Shown here one piece after another: positions 44,384-55,864 of a stretch of DNA of 64,000 nucleotides. The position numbers were made by a program, and so were the translations under genes. Positions within the stretch are counted from its first letter, which is position 1; each line of letters starts with the position of its first letter. The notes under the pieces were generated by a model. It made no database searches. It was not told the origin of the DNA and saw only the letters and a list, made by a program, of their open reading frames with translations. The stretch is taken from positions 3,038,001 through 3,102,000 of the forward strand of contig NC_063020.1 of the NCBI RefSeq assembly GCF_020509005.1, written 5' to 3'. This DNA is from Fulvia fulva (taxonomy: Eukaryota > Ascomycota > Dothideomycetes > Mycosphaerellales > Mycosphaerellaceae).

Positions 44384-45539
44384 GCTGGGGATCGGTAGGA
44401 AAGAGAGCCAAGATCGCGTGACATCGTGGTCTTATATGGTCGTCGCGGGAAGAGTTGGAAGTACATACCTTGCGGCTCAACCTGCTACAAACCGGGACAA
44501 TCCAGTTGTCATGTTTGCTCCCGGTATCGTGTGTAACGCAACTCTAACGCCAAGCCAGGGACGTAATATAGGCCTTCAGAGCCTTGAGCCGACAGTGTTT
44601 CGGGGCTCAATGACCTGGACTTTCTGCGTTGCTCTCGAGACGTGCTGGCACGTCGCCTCTGGCATCGTGTAAAGCGAACACGTACTCGCGATTGCTGTAA
44701 TTTGATCAAGATGTTTTGGGCACATCATGCAGCATACCGCAGCCACAGTGGAGCCAAGACTGCGTTGTGCAAGGAGGGTGAGCATCGTTGGGACGACTGC
44801 AGTTAATGAGCGTCGAAAGGGAAGAAGTGATGGCCGAATTGATGGACCGCAATTGTTCACACACAAGACACAGAGTCTGTCAGCAGTCAAAAGAGAGGTT
44901 GTCGACGAAGAACAGAATGAGTTTGAAGCAGCTGCAGCCTGCGTGATGCGAGCACAACGTCTCCACTTTTGACGCACAGCCTGTCACGAAAATGGCGCGT
45001 GTCGCGTCCCATGCTCCAGACAACATGCCTCCCGGTTCTAGCCTCCTTAACGACAGCGATACATGACATGGTCATCATGATCGCCCCATAGTGTGACGGG
45101 GAAGTTGAGACTGACATCTGCCGGCGTTCCACCTGGTCCTCTGCGCCTTCTTGATGAGCGGAGCAAGAGACGAACAGGCTCCGCCATATCATGAAGATGC
45201 GTTGACACTTAGCCAGATGGCTGGAGAGTCGGATCGCTAGCCCCAACCACGCAGCTATGCCAGCGATCGTGCAGGTCAAAAGACGTAGAATACATGCCTC
45301 AGCTCCGACGCTGTGTAACGGCCAGAATCGCAATCCGGTATCCCGTTCTGAGGCTTGCATGAGCGGAGCTCATGTATGGAGCTCCAACATTCCTGCCTGC
45401 AGCGCCTCGTTGTCCAGTAGTGAATGCTGACGGTAAGTGGTGAAGTTTACTACAATCAAGTGAAGTGCTCACAGTGGTGAAGCTCACTCTCACAACCCTA
45501 CTGTCCTGGAGCATGTCCATGGCAGGTCTACCATCAAGC
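44384..45539. promoter_or_regulatory. Divergent region between two sterol reductase genes
   Basis: About 1.16 kb. Small overlapping frames only. Probably contains the promoters of both genes; no sterol-regulatory site could be assigned. Confidence 0.35.
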
Positions 45540-46956
45540 ATGGCATCCGCACCACTCAACAACAAGGCCACTAACCGAATCCCTGCAATGTCGGACGTCA
45601 CCTGGGGCCGCCGCGCAAGAGCGACCACAATCGACGGCATCGTGGCCGCAGCGATCGTCCTGGTGGTCCCGTTCTGGATGAACATGGATCGCATCGCGCT
45701 CCGATATTTCGACGGATCACTCTCGTCAGCAACGAGCGCACTGTGGGAAGAAGGCGTTATCGATTTCGCCTTCAACTACTATCCACGTCCCTCCAGGACA
45801 GCAATTGCGGGATACACTGCTTGGATTATCTTCCAGGCTGTGCTGTACGTTAGCTTGCCAGGACGACCATGTAGAAGTCAGCGTACGCCTGGTGGGCAGC
45901 TGCTTGAGTATACTGCGAACGGTCTGCTAGCTTGGGTAGTCACGCATGTCCTGTTCCTGGCAGCGGCCCTGATGTGGGTCTTCAAAATGAGCGTCGTCGC
46001 TGACCATTGGGATGGCTTGGTCGTCGCAATGGATGCGTATGGCATCTTCGTTTCTGCGGCATCGCTGCTCAAAGGGCACTTTGCTCCATCGTTCGTTGGG
46101 GACCGCAAGCTAAGTAGTAAGGCATTGCAAACCTCGGAACCTAGATTCCTGCTGATCCAGCTCAGGCTCCATACCCTTCGACTTCTTCTCCGGCGTGGAG
46201 CTCAATCCTCGCCTCGGAAAGTCTTTCGACATCAAGTTCTTCCACAACGGTCGTGCCGGTATCGTGGGCTGGACTTTGATCAACGCCTCCTTCGCAGCAT
46301 TCCAGTACAATGTCCATGGGTACGTGAGCAACTCCATGCTAGTCGGTAATGTCCTGCAAGCCATCTACGTGGTCGACTTCTTCATCAACGAAGACTGGTA
46401 CCTCCGGACCGTCGACATCGCCCACGATCACTTTGGCTTCTACCTAGCATACGGGACAACGAGCTTTCTGCCACAGCTGTACACGATCCAAGCACAGTAT
46501 TTGGCTCGGTACCCAACACAACTTGACACCTTGCAGGCGCTGGGCGCTCTCGTCCTTGGTGTATCAGGCTATGCTCTGTTTCGTTCAGCGAACTGGCAGA
46601 AAGACGTCGTGCGGCGTACCGATGGAGCAACGACGATCTGGGGCGAGTCGGCCAAGGTAGTACGCACGAAGTACCACACAAGCGACGGCAAAGAGCACGA
46701 TGGGCTTCTTCTCGCATGTGGCTGGTGGGGCGTCTGTCGGCACATCAACTATCTGGCCGATCTCATTCAGACTTTCGCCATGTGTATCGTGTGCGGGTTC
46801 GATCATCTTCTGCCTTGGTTGCACATGCTGTGGATGTGCCTGCTGCTTCTCAATCGACTGCAGAGAGACGAGAGGAGGTGCAGAGCGAAGTACGGCAAGC
46901 AGTGGGAGAAGTACTGCGAGAAAGCACGCTACCGTTTGGTTCCTGGCATATGGTAG
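45540..46956 (+). CDS. 7-dehydrocholesterol reductase-like sterol C-7 reductase (ERG4/ERG24 family)
   Basis: Exons 45540-46116 and 46166-46956 (intron 49 nt, GTAAGG...GCTCAG) give about 455 aa. The multi-pass ER membrane protein carries the family signatures PFDFFSGVELNPRLG, FHNGRAGIVGW, ACGWWGVCRHINYLADLI and the ending YGKQWEKYCEKARYRLVPGIW. These are closest to DHCR7, which saturates the C7 double bond in the sterol B ring with NADPH, rather than to the C-14 or C-24(28) reductases of ergosterol synthesis. ATGs at 45513, 45519 and 45588 are also in frame; 45588 begins right before TWGRRAR and is a good alternative. Confidence 0.84.
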
Positions 46957-47037
46957 TACGCTGGGCTGACGTGTGGTCTGAACTGAAAGGTATGGTCAGG
47001 AAGCATTAGCAGCAAATCGTCAAGCTTTTTCGAGCTA

Positions 47038-48946
47038 TCAAAGGATGTACACGAACTCATCGTTCTTACGATCGGTCACATCGAGAAACGCTTGGTCGCC
47101 AAACCGTGCCCTTTGCGCATGACTCTCAAGATCGTTCTCGGCAGTACCTGAGCTGTCGTCGAGTTGCTCATCAGCATCATGATACTCGCTCTCCATACTT
47201 CGGTCCTTGATCTTGGCTGGCTTGCCGTTCTTGACTCGCTTCCGTTCCTGTAACTTGTTCAGGGATATGAGGTTCGCGGCTTGGAGAACGACACAAGCAG
47301 CCAGTGCAACAAAGATACCAAGCACGGCCTTCAAACCAGGACGGTACTGCGGCGCATCGTTTGCATTGAAGAGTAGTGGGCCAATGATGTTGCCAGCAGA
47401 ACTTGCTGCATTGTAGACGCTCATGACCGCACTCTTCTTCGTGGTTCCAGCTGTGTTGCCCACGATCCACGCTACAATCAGCGGGTTGCCGCCGAATAAG
47501 AAGGCCAGAAGATAGTAACCAGCCAGCAGGGAGCCTTGATGTGACGGCGTGTGGGTGATGGTGTACATCATGGCCAACCCTGCTATCACTGGTAGGGTCA
47601 AGCACACCAAGATTGCGGACTTGTTGCGAAATCTTTGAGCTGCCCAGGATGCGAAGATGATGACGATAAACTGCATGGCTCCGAAAGGCATGTTCAGAAG
47701 TGATGTGATGTATTTGTCGTAGCCGAAGCCCCCGATGATAAGGGGCCCGAAAGTATTCGTCACTGGTTTCGTCAGTAGATCTGTGACACCCAGACTCAAG
47801 ACTGGATGTGCTTACCCGATGCGCCAACATTTAGCAAGAGTGACAACGCGACCCACAAGTACGTCTTGGGGTCGAGAGCGAGCTCCAGAACATGCGACCA
47901 CTTGAACTCACGACTCCCTGTTCCAGTCTGGTTTGCCCGCAGTCGCTCGATGGCCTTGGGCTTGTCTTCCTCTGACAGGAATCGGGCAGATGGGATATCA
48001 TTGTCAAGCTTCCAGTACACGAACGGTGCGGACACCACGGTCACTAGTCCAACAAACAAAAAGATGCTACGGTCGTCAGCCATGTCATGTCAGCTATCGT
48101 CCTTACTCACATCTGCCAAGACTCGAGGACACTTGATGGGATCTTTCCCAGGCCATAAGACAGCGCGCTCGCTGCAATCGTGGCAAGACCGTTCGTGCTA
48201 TACCAAGCAGCTACACGGATCGGCTGCTCAGCACGTCGGAACCACTGCGAAGTAATGATGCTGAAGAGTGGCAAGCAGCCAGCTTCGAACAGTCCCAGGA
48301 AGAAGCGCGCAGCCATAAGACCCCCAAAGTCATGGCACGCAGCCATACAGGTCTGAGCGACACCCCATCCGAGACATAACGCAGGCATCAAGATGCGATG
48401 GGGGACTTTGACAATAAGATATGATGAGAAGGGCTGCCATGCCAGCTGTGCAATGGGCGCAATGCTTCCGACCAAAGAGTACTGGTTTCCAGTAAGTCCT
48501 GTCGATTCCCTCAGTCCGAAAGTAGCTCCATATCCTAGTACAGACTTGTCCAAGATCTGAAGGAAATACACCCAGACCAGGATAGCCAGGATCACCTTGT
48601 CAGTCTCGCGGCGGATGCGTCTGTTATCTTCCTCAGTGACTGTGACTCGTTCATCACCGATAATGGCAAGTGCTCTGTCGCCATGTCGTGCGGCGTCGAT
48701 GTTCTTTTGGCCGACGATGCTCAGCTTCCGATGTGGTACATGTTCTTCGATCTCTTCGGCGCCCATCTTGTGCTCGTTCATGGTGCCGTACCTCGAGGGA
48801 CCTATTGATGAAGAGGAAGAAGCAGGACCGGGTCCTATCAGGCTCTGATGAGAGAAGTCATCGTCTGCGGAGAAGGGTTCGCGTGCCATGCATGCCATGC
48901 CATTGCCACGCGCGATGATCGTGTTCATGCAGCGAGAGGGGAACAT
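47038..48946 (-). CDS. MFS transporter, Dal5/allantoate permease-like (ACS family)
   Basis: Exons 48946-48111, 48066-47816 and 47762-47038 (introns 44 and 53 nt) give about 603 aa. A long N-terminal cytosolic region (about 130 residues) precedes the first helix KVILAILVWVYFLQILDKS, the characteristic anion:cation symporter entry. Later blocks include ARFFLGLFEAGCLPLF, the central loop with RLRANQTGTG, NVGASVTNTFGPLII and a charged tail. Dal5-type carriers import allantoate, ureidosuccinate, dipeptides, nicotinate or other organic anions; the substrate here is unknown. A start at 49096 would add 50 residues. It lies tail to tail with the DHCR7-like gene. Confidence 0.85.
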
Positions 48947-49080
48947 CGCTAACTTGAAATGTGGATGATCAGCGCTCGGCTGCTCTTGCCGGAAGCTGGG
49001 GGGCTGTGGGGGTAGCGTGGGGGTCACATTGTCACCTCTTCGACGCGCCTGAGCTGTGTCACCAACAACATGCACCGAAT

Positions 49081-50923
49081 ATGTCCGGCAGTACACAGCA
49101 TGTCTACCGAGAGCTATCGCCTCATCACAAGGACCTAAGGATATTGACCATCCACCCCGAGGGCGAGAGCGGGGCCATCAGCTGTTCCCTGAGCCACGTC
49201 TCCCTACTGGACCTGAAGGAGCCATATGATGCCGTCTCCTGGTACTGGGGCGATCAGAAACACAGAAGCGCCATTTACTTGGACGGTCATATTGTTGAAG
49301 TCCCACTGAATGCAGTTTTGGTGCTAGAGGACATCATTTTTCGCGGTGCCAGCACGCGTATCTGGCTGGACGCCATATGTATCAACCAAGATGACCTTGC
49401 CGAACGTGCTAGTCAGGTAAGCATCATGAAAGATGTGTACTCACTCGCATCGAAGGTGTTCATCTGGCTGGGACCTGATGGCGGGTTTGGCGCTGCTGCC
49501 ACAGGCGCAATCGAGGCGCTTGTGACACAGTGTCAAGATAACATGGACGACCTCGATGACTACGAAAACCGACTGTGGCTTCGTCAGGGCAAACGAAGGG
49601 CACGCTGGTTTACCTATGGCCCGCTCCCACATGGAGATGACTAGGCGGCCATTCGCCACATCTATTCAGTGCCGCTACTCACCAGGACTTGGATCGTGCA
49701 AGAGATATCATTGGCGAAGGACCCCATCTATTTGTATGGACAGTACACCTTTCCATGGTTCGGCCTCGGTGTTGCCGCAGAATGGATGATCCACCGGTCT
49801 TACGAACGAGCAGAGTACTGTGGGGCTTTCATCCGCGGCATCATGAACGCTTCTATCATTTGTGCCGTCAAGCGAGGCAGTCGGGAGATGGACAAGACTT
49901 TGATGTCAGCAGTCCACTTCGACTGCAGCGAGCCAAGAGATAAAATCTTTGGCCTACTTGGTCTCGTGCCCGAGCCCGAGCAGCGACTTCTCCAACGTCC
50001 GGACTACACGCGCCCGGTCGAGCATGTCTTTACTGGGGCGACCCGTGCTGCTATTCATGCTTGCAGGCGCTTATGGCTGCTCAGTACGGTCACCGTGATA
50101 AGACCGGATGCACAGGCTACAGGCATGTACGATCTTCCATCATGGGTCCCCCAGTTCGCAGCTGAGTGGCACAAAGGCCCCAAGGGCATTGGGAACTTCT
50201 CGCATCGCGGTTGCGACGATATGCAACCACTACAGATCGATGAAAGAACGGCTCATAACATACTCCGTGTGCAGGGTGTGCATGTCGGGACAGTAGCTTA
50301 CATGAATGCACCTCTGGAGGCAGAGATATTCTCAGGTATTGTCCTGCTTGCTGGATACTTCCACCAAATACTACTTCATATCGTTGAGAGAAACGCTCTG
50401 CCATCCTCTTCAGACAAGAGTTTTTCAATACTATACAAAGCTCTGGCTCAGTGGGACGACTACCATCATCTCCTGGAACGAGACATGTACTCTGCGTTCC
50501 TAGCCTTCCTGTACGAGTGCCAGCAGAACCTGCCGGATTGGCATAGCTCTCGGGTCCCAATCATACCGCATGAAGCAAAGAATCAGAGCTCTTCGGCGTT
50601 CTTTCAGGACCATTTGAAGATCAACGCTGTGAAAAGAACATTCTTCGTAACGTGCGACGGTCAGGCTGGGCAAGCTACGTCACGGGTCCAGGCGGGCGAC
50701 CAGGTGTGCATTCTTTTCGGTAGTGAGCTGCCGTTCGTTCTGCAAAAAGTGGCTGGTCATTTCGTGTTGATCGGCACTGCACGCCTTACTGAAGTGATGG
50801 ATGTATGTGGCACGCGGTGAACGTGAGTACTTGTGGCTGACATACTTGTAGGGACAATACATAGCACAGTTGGAGCAAAATGGTGGACTGCCGGCAGCGA
50901 CGCAGTGGTTTGAGATTCACTAG
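49081..50923 (+). pseudogene. HET-domain protein gene with a single in-frame amber codon
   Basis: From 49081 the frame encodes a full HET domain: YDAVSWYWGDQ, then IWLDAICINQDDLAERASQV and SKVFIWLGPDGG. It stops at TAG (49642-49644) directly after HGDD, and the same frame continues with AAIRHIYSVPLLTRTWIVQEI, where family members have a Trp before AAI. One TGG-to-TAG change explains it. Intron models across this spot (37, 62 or 70 nt) do not keep the frame. Downstream reading is intact to an intron at 50803-50851 and the tail GQYIAQLEQNGG, ending at 50923 (about 598 residues if read through). A truncated 187-residue HET fragment could still be made. Confidence 0.75.
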
Positions 50924-51200
50924 AGATCTGCGCTGGCGCTGAGCTTCTGTTCATCGTTACCTAGTGTCCACCAGCACCGGTGAGCATGTATGTAGCCTTT
51001 GGCCGCACCTCGCTAAGACTTTACAGGGCCCATTGCCTCACTGCTCCCAACATGAGAAATTCAGCCCGCTATGCTTGACAACTCAGTGCATCTTCATCAC
51101 CCGTCCCCGACATCGCTCGCGCTTCAGAGCTCCAACAGTATCTTGCGCGCCGCCTCCAAGTCAGCGATGCGTGCTGACATCGCACGATCGACCCTCTCCA

Positions 51201-52340
51201 TCACACCCTCCTATCCATAGCATGAGATACTATCTCCTTTTCGTCCCGAGGAGCAAGGTGGCGTCGATAATTGTCAAGTGAAAGGATCACTTCCTGAATC
51301 CTGCTGGCTTTCTTACTATCTGCACGGAGATCCGCGAGGATATCGATCGGGGAGTGGTTGGCAACCAGGTCGACGTACTTCTGCATCTTTTTAGGGCTTC
51401 GCTTCAATCTGTCGTCCTCCAGCTTTTCTATCAAACTTTGGATGAGCTCGGGCTTGGCGGCGATGGGTGGCTGGAACATGAGATCCAGGGATGAAGGAAA
51501 GTCAATGAACTCGAGCTTGACTGATGGAACAAGTCGCGCGAGCGGCCGAAGAACTCTGCGTAACGGGTACAGAGGAGTGTTTCCAAGAAGCGACTACGCA
51601 ACTTAGCACTGTCGAACACGATGACACTCACGGCCGAGTCCTTACCTTGATCTGCAGCTTGTTGACGTGGGTACTGGACTTGAGGCGGCTACACAAGCTC
51701 AATAGCATGTGATGCAGTGGCGCCAGGACATCCGCATCATGATAGTAGTTGATGCCCACTCCCTCGACGCGGAGGCTCAGAGTCACAGTGGTAAACTGCA
51801 GCATGTGTGCTGGCCATACCTCTCGTGTGTCCCCCAATGAGTCATCTCGGTTGACGAAGATGTCAGACAGGAAGGCATGGCTGATGCAGCGCACGCCGTG
51901 TTCTGGGATCCAGCGGCTAGAGATCTCGATTTGGCACGCATTCTCGTCGTAGAGAATGTCTCGAGCTTCGTAGTAGATTTGATTAAGCATATTAGCTACT
52001 GAGACTCGTGAGGTCTATGACGGTGCCACTCTCTTACCTGCTTGGAAGTCCGAAGGATCTCTGGCAAGCAGCAACGACACCCACTCTTGCCTCGACGAAG
52101 AAGAAGCAGCTGCTCATAGATGTTGTTTCGTAGCTCTGCTGGGAGTTCGAGGAAGTTGAACATGCCCGGCTGGCGGTCGAGCCCAAGCAGATGCTGAACG
52201 AGTCCTTCTCTGTGCAAACGCGCTCTTGATTTGGTGCGTGTGCGAGCCCCGGTAAAGTCTTTGAGCTGGCGGTCGGCGCATCTCATGTAGTCCAGTCCGC
52301 CTGGCGAACAGGTTGTATATGACTGAGATGTGGGTGCCAT
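51201..52340 (-). CDS. 2EXR-domain paralog 1 (unusual 3' splice site)
   Basis: Proposed exons 52340-52038, 51978-51646 and 51593-51201 give 342 aa. Exon 1 carries the N-terminal GGLDY block and FNFLELPAELRNNIYEQLLL. The last intron (51594-51645) is regular (GTAAGG, CTAAG branch, GTAG). The first intron starts with GTAAGA after LRTSKQ and has a GCTAATA branch. The protein resumes in homology with IYYEARDILYDEN at 51978, but the bases before it are CAA instead of CAG. All real AG dinucleotides nearby break the frame. Either the acceptor is mutated or a non-AG site is used. Function unknown. Confidence 0.6.
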
Positions 52341-52652
52341 CGTCCTTCGAATTGGTTAGGATAGGTGGCGCAGCCGTTATATAACAGCCTGTGTGATGAC
52401 TTGGAAGTATAGTAGGAGAGATAGAAAGATAGAAGAAGAATTTGAACGGCGAAAGTATGGGTGCCAATACATAAGCACAAGCCAGACACAAACGAAGTCT
52501 GCTCGCTCATTCACCTCCGAGGTTCCGTCATGTGGCTTGGTAGACCCGATTTCATTATCATACAGCCCATCCCGTCAATCATTGTTTGTTCGATGTTGTC
52601 CCTCATACTCAATGCCGTACAGTGTCTCCTAGTCCATTAGCCATCCGCCATT
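52341..52652. other. Intergenic
   Basis: 312 bp between two minus-strand 2EXR paralogs; promoter of paralog 1, nothing else seen. Confidence 0.4.
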
Positions 52653-53928
52653 CTACAATCGCAGCACTCTGTCCCTAATCTCTCCCACCTTCAAGCGGGT
52701 CACCTCGAGCTTCTCAACCTCCTCCATAGCGCTCTCCTGAATTGCTAGTCTCGATTGATTATCGACGATCAAGATGCCCTCCACCATGACTGGCAAATTG
52801 CGTCCAGCCTGCTCAGCATCTTTCTGCATCAACTTGTGGCGTGACGGTTTGACAGATCCTTCTGAGTAGACGTGTAGGGCTGTCAGCTGCCGCAGCATGC
52901 GAAGCTCCTTCAACTCCTTGTCCAATGGGGTGCCAGTCTTGGAGATAGTGTTCATCAGGGAGCGGCATATGTTCTGAATGGCGATCAGTTTGCCTGATAA
53001 ATCGTATGCAGGTTTGCGAAGGTCTTGTATGCTTGCGAATGAGGAGATGTCGACGGGCTGATCCTTGTCATTGACAGATATCTCGACCTCTTTGGCGAGG
53101 AGACGTAATGGCCAGGTGACTTCGAGCAGTTGAGATGTCTTCCCTGACGCATCTTCTGGTATGTTGAGGAACTGTGTTGACAATTTAGTAATTAGACTCG
53201 GACCCGATATTCTCATGAGTCTCTTACCTGTACATCAAGCTGCTTAAGCGCTTTACTCATTCCAAGGAGTGAACAGAGACTGTACAACGCCTGATTCGCA
53301 CTTTGTACTAGTTGCTGGATGATCATTCCGGGGGGAGCTGTATCGTCGTAGACGTACATCTTGACATCAATACGCTTGAACATCTTCAGTTGTGCCTGAT
53401 TCCAGCACTCTGTCACCTTCTGCAACGAGTACTCTCCGCGACGGGCAATCTCAGCCAGCATGGCGCCTCCCACCTCGACGCTGAGCAGTCGCTGCACACT
53501 CTCGATGATTCCCATGCGAACGACGGAGCACCAGGTGACGGTAACTTCGGGAACATTGTCCGCGTACAGTATACCCGACGTCTCGTTGTGAATCCGCACC
53601 ACAATGTCAGTGATGATCGCATCCATAAGAGAGGTACATCGTGGCTGACCTGTCTTGACACTCTGAGGATACTCGTCTCACAACGCTCGTCGCCAACAGA
53701 CAGAAGCTCCGCATAGACCATATTACGCATCTCAGCAGGCAGATCAAGGAACCTGAACACGCCCGGCGATCTGTCAATAGGACGCGATACCCGTATTAGA
53801 TCTGCCTTCTTCTTGATCTTGCCCGACACAGGCTTTCCCACGCGAGCTCTCCAGAAGGTGTCGAGCTCGGCTCTTTTGCAGGTGTTGTAGTCGAGGCCGC
53901 CAAGGGCGTCGGTCTTGCGGCGTGTCAT
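52653..53928 (-). CDS. 2EXR-domain paralog 2 (unusual 3' splice site)
   Basis: Proposed exons 53928-53650, 53593-53228 and 53171-52653 give 387 aa. It starts MTRRKTDALGGLDYNTCKR, as in paralog 3, then FRFLDLPAEMRNMVYAELL. The second intron (53172-53227) is regular (GTAAGA, TACTAAA branch, ACACAG). The first intron begins GTCAGC after LRVSRQ and has a perfect CTGAC branch. Homology resumes with IHNETSGILYADN right after CGG instead of CAG. This is the same intron position as in paralog 1 and the same kind of defect. The C-terminal region is helical. Function unknown. Confidence 0.6.
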
Positions 53929-54564
53929 AGCGGTGGTGCGTAATGATGTTTGTTCCGATGAGTCGGGTGATGCGATACCGCGATGAAGTGTGCAAGAGTT
54001 GGTAATTTTACGCGTGGCGAAGTCTTGGCGGGAAGACGCAGGGATCAGCGCGAGTTCCACTTAGCGCGTTTTTCGAGTGCACGCGGTGGAGGCCGAAGAT
54101 AATATACAGGACTAAAGGGGGGAATATTTCATAGCGCAACGAGATTATATAGTAGGAACTGTGAACAGCACTGCAGGATATTATTGATCGTGAACAATGT
54201 ATGTATATGCTCGGAATATAGGCTGACACAGTTTGCTTCGTCATTCACTGCAAGCATGTGCATCTGCCTGAGCTACCTGGATGAATCTAGGCCAATCGCT
54301 AAGCACCAAGAGACCCAAATTCAACGAACGCCTACATTAATCTCAGCATGCCCATTCAGGGCCTTGTATCCAATCTAGAGGAATAGCCGAGCGCCAATCT
54401 CGAGCAAGGCCTTATGTCCAATCCCATCGGCCTTAGGTTGAACATCCTGCTGACAGCTCGTAGCCTATGCACCATCGGGTTCGCTGTCGGGGCTGTCGAT
54501 AGTGCTGTCCTCTCGTTCGTCATCGTCGCCGCCAGGAACCTCCCTGTGGCCGATCACCGAACGA
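53929..54564. other. Intergenic
   Basis: About 0.64 kb between 2EXR paralogs 2 and 3; A/T-richer than its surroundings, no feature recognised. Confidence 0.4.
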
Positions 54565-55617
54565 TTATGCCCCGAACAACGACTCAACCTCTCCCTTGAT
54601 CCTCTCAACTGCCGAGCGGTGGCCCTCGAGCTTGGCCTGCTCTGCTCTATTGCTCTGATCTCCAGTCTTGCCTTTCTCACCGAGGATAACCTCCAAAAGA
54701 GTTTCGACCGCAACGGGCAAGACGGCGCTGCCCTGCTCGATGGACTCCATCATGCCACGATGTAGCAGACCGGTAATTGAGCCAGTGAGGTTGAGGTAGG
54801 TGTTGATAGTAGATTGCAGTAGCTTCAAACCAGCGTCCACTGGGACTCCAAGCGCGTCTCGAACTCTCTCAAGATCGTTCGCGATGTTGCGGATCGCTCG
54901 GAGCTGACGCAGGATGTCGGATGGTTGTGGTGGTTGGAGCTCGCGGGTGGATGATAAGGACTGAGGAAGCACGGCTGCTGCACCGGTGAGGTTGACGCGG
55001 ATGTTGGAAGGGAGAATGTTGATAGGCCAGAGAGCTTCTGCCAGGAATGATTGGTCTCGGAGGTCAGCGTTAGGTTGGACGATGTGGTTGTCGCGGAGGT
55101 TGACCTATACGTTTATTAGTGCTGTGATAACCTCAATCCTGGCATTGCACGTCTCACCTCGACAGTGACAGTCTTGAGCGCGGTACTCGTAGTGAAGAAC
55201 GAGCACAGACTATACAACTCGTGGTTTGCGGCTTTGACCAGCTGTTCAGCATTCTCCTTCGTGAGCCTGTCTGGGACAGATCCAAGATCGAGGTCGACGT
55301 AGACATGTCTGAACATCGACAGCTTCGAGGTCCAATCTCTCAGAGACCCTCAAGATGCTCGGTGTGCACGTCTCTTCCCCGAGCGCGAGTGCGTAGGAGG
55401 TGATGTTGATCCTCAGTTCTGGCGGCAGGTCGAGGAGGCGAAAGACACCAGGACGGCGATCGAGACGGCGGAGGTGCTGGGTGATGTCGCCCTTGTTCTT
55501 CACCTTAGCGGGAACTGGCTTGCCAGTGCGTTGTGTGTAGAAGCTGTCCAATTCTCCTCTCTTGCACTTCTGATAGTCGAGGCCCCCGAGGGCTTTGGTT
55601 TTGCGTCTTGTCGACAT
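54565..55617 (-). pseudogene. 2EXR-domain paralog 3, internally deleted
   Basis: From 55617 the frame (MSTRRKTKALGGLDYQKCKR, then FRLLDLPPELRINITSYAL) aligns well with paralog 2 up to ILRVS. At about 55335-55350 it jumps to another frame reading SLRDWTSKLSMFRHVYVDL, which aligns about 90 residues further on in paralog 2. The segment around the SRQ/IHNE intron is missing. Downstream, an intron (GTGAGA...GTATAG, about 55099-55153) and a last exon ending at 54565 (NLRDNHIVQPNADLRDQS ... EVESLFGA) look intact. No usable intron spans the jump, so a deletion is the simplest reading. Confidence 0.6.
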
Positions 55618-55864
55618 GGTCCTAGGTCGATGGAAGGTTGACAATGTGGTCGGGTTGCTCTTTTTTATGTTGTGTGTGGACAACAAGAATGTGCGACGAT
55701 GTCAAGCAAGATGAAAGAAAGCTGGTGGAGCTGGAAGTGCTTTAAGAATTTGAGAACAGCGCTAAGCAAGGAGAAGCCGGGCGGAGCGGGAAGGCAAGCT
55801 AACAATTTGCATGTGCTCGCTTTTGGCATCGATGAACAGCGGACATTCACCTACGCGGGGCTCA

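Noticed and set aside
49606..49643. Intron removing the amber codon in the HET gene
   Set aside because: Candidate GT-AG pairs give 37, 62 or 70 nt, all out of frame, and the surrounding residues align without a gap to the family.
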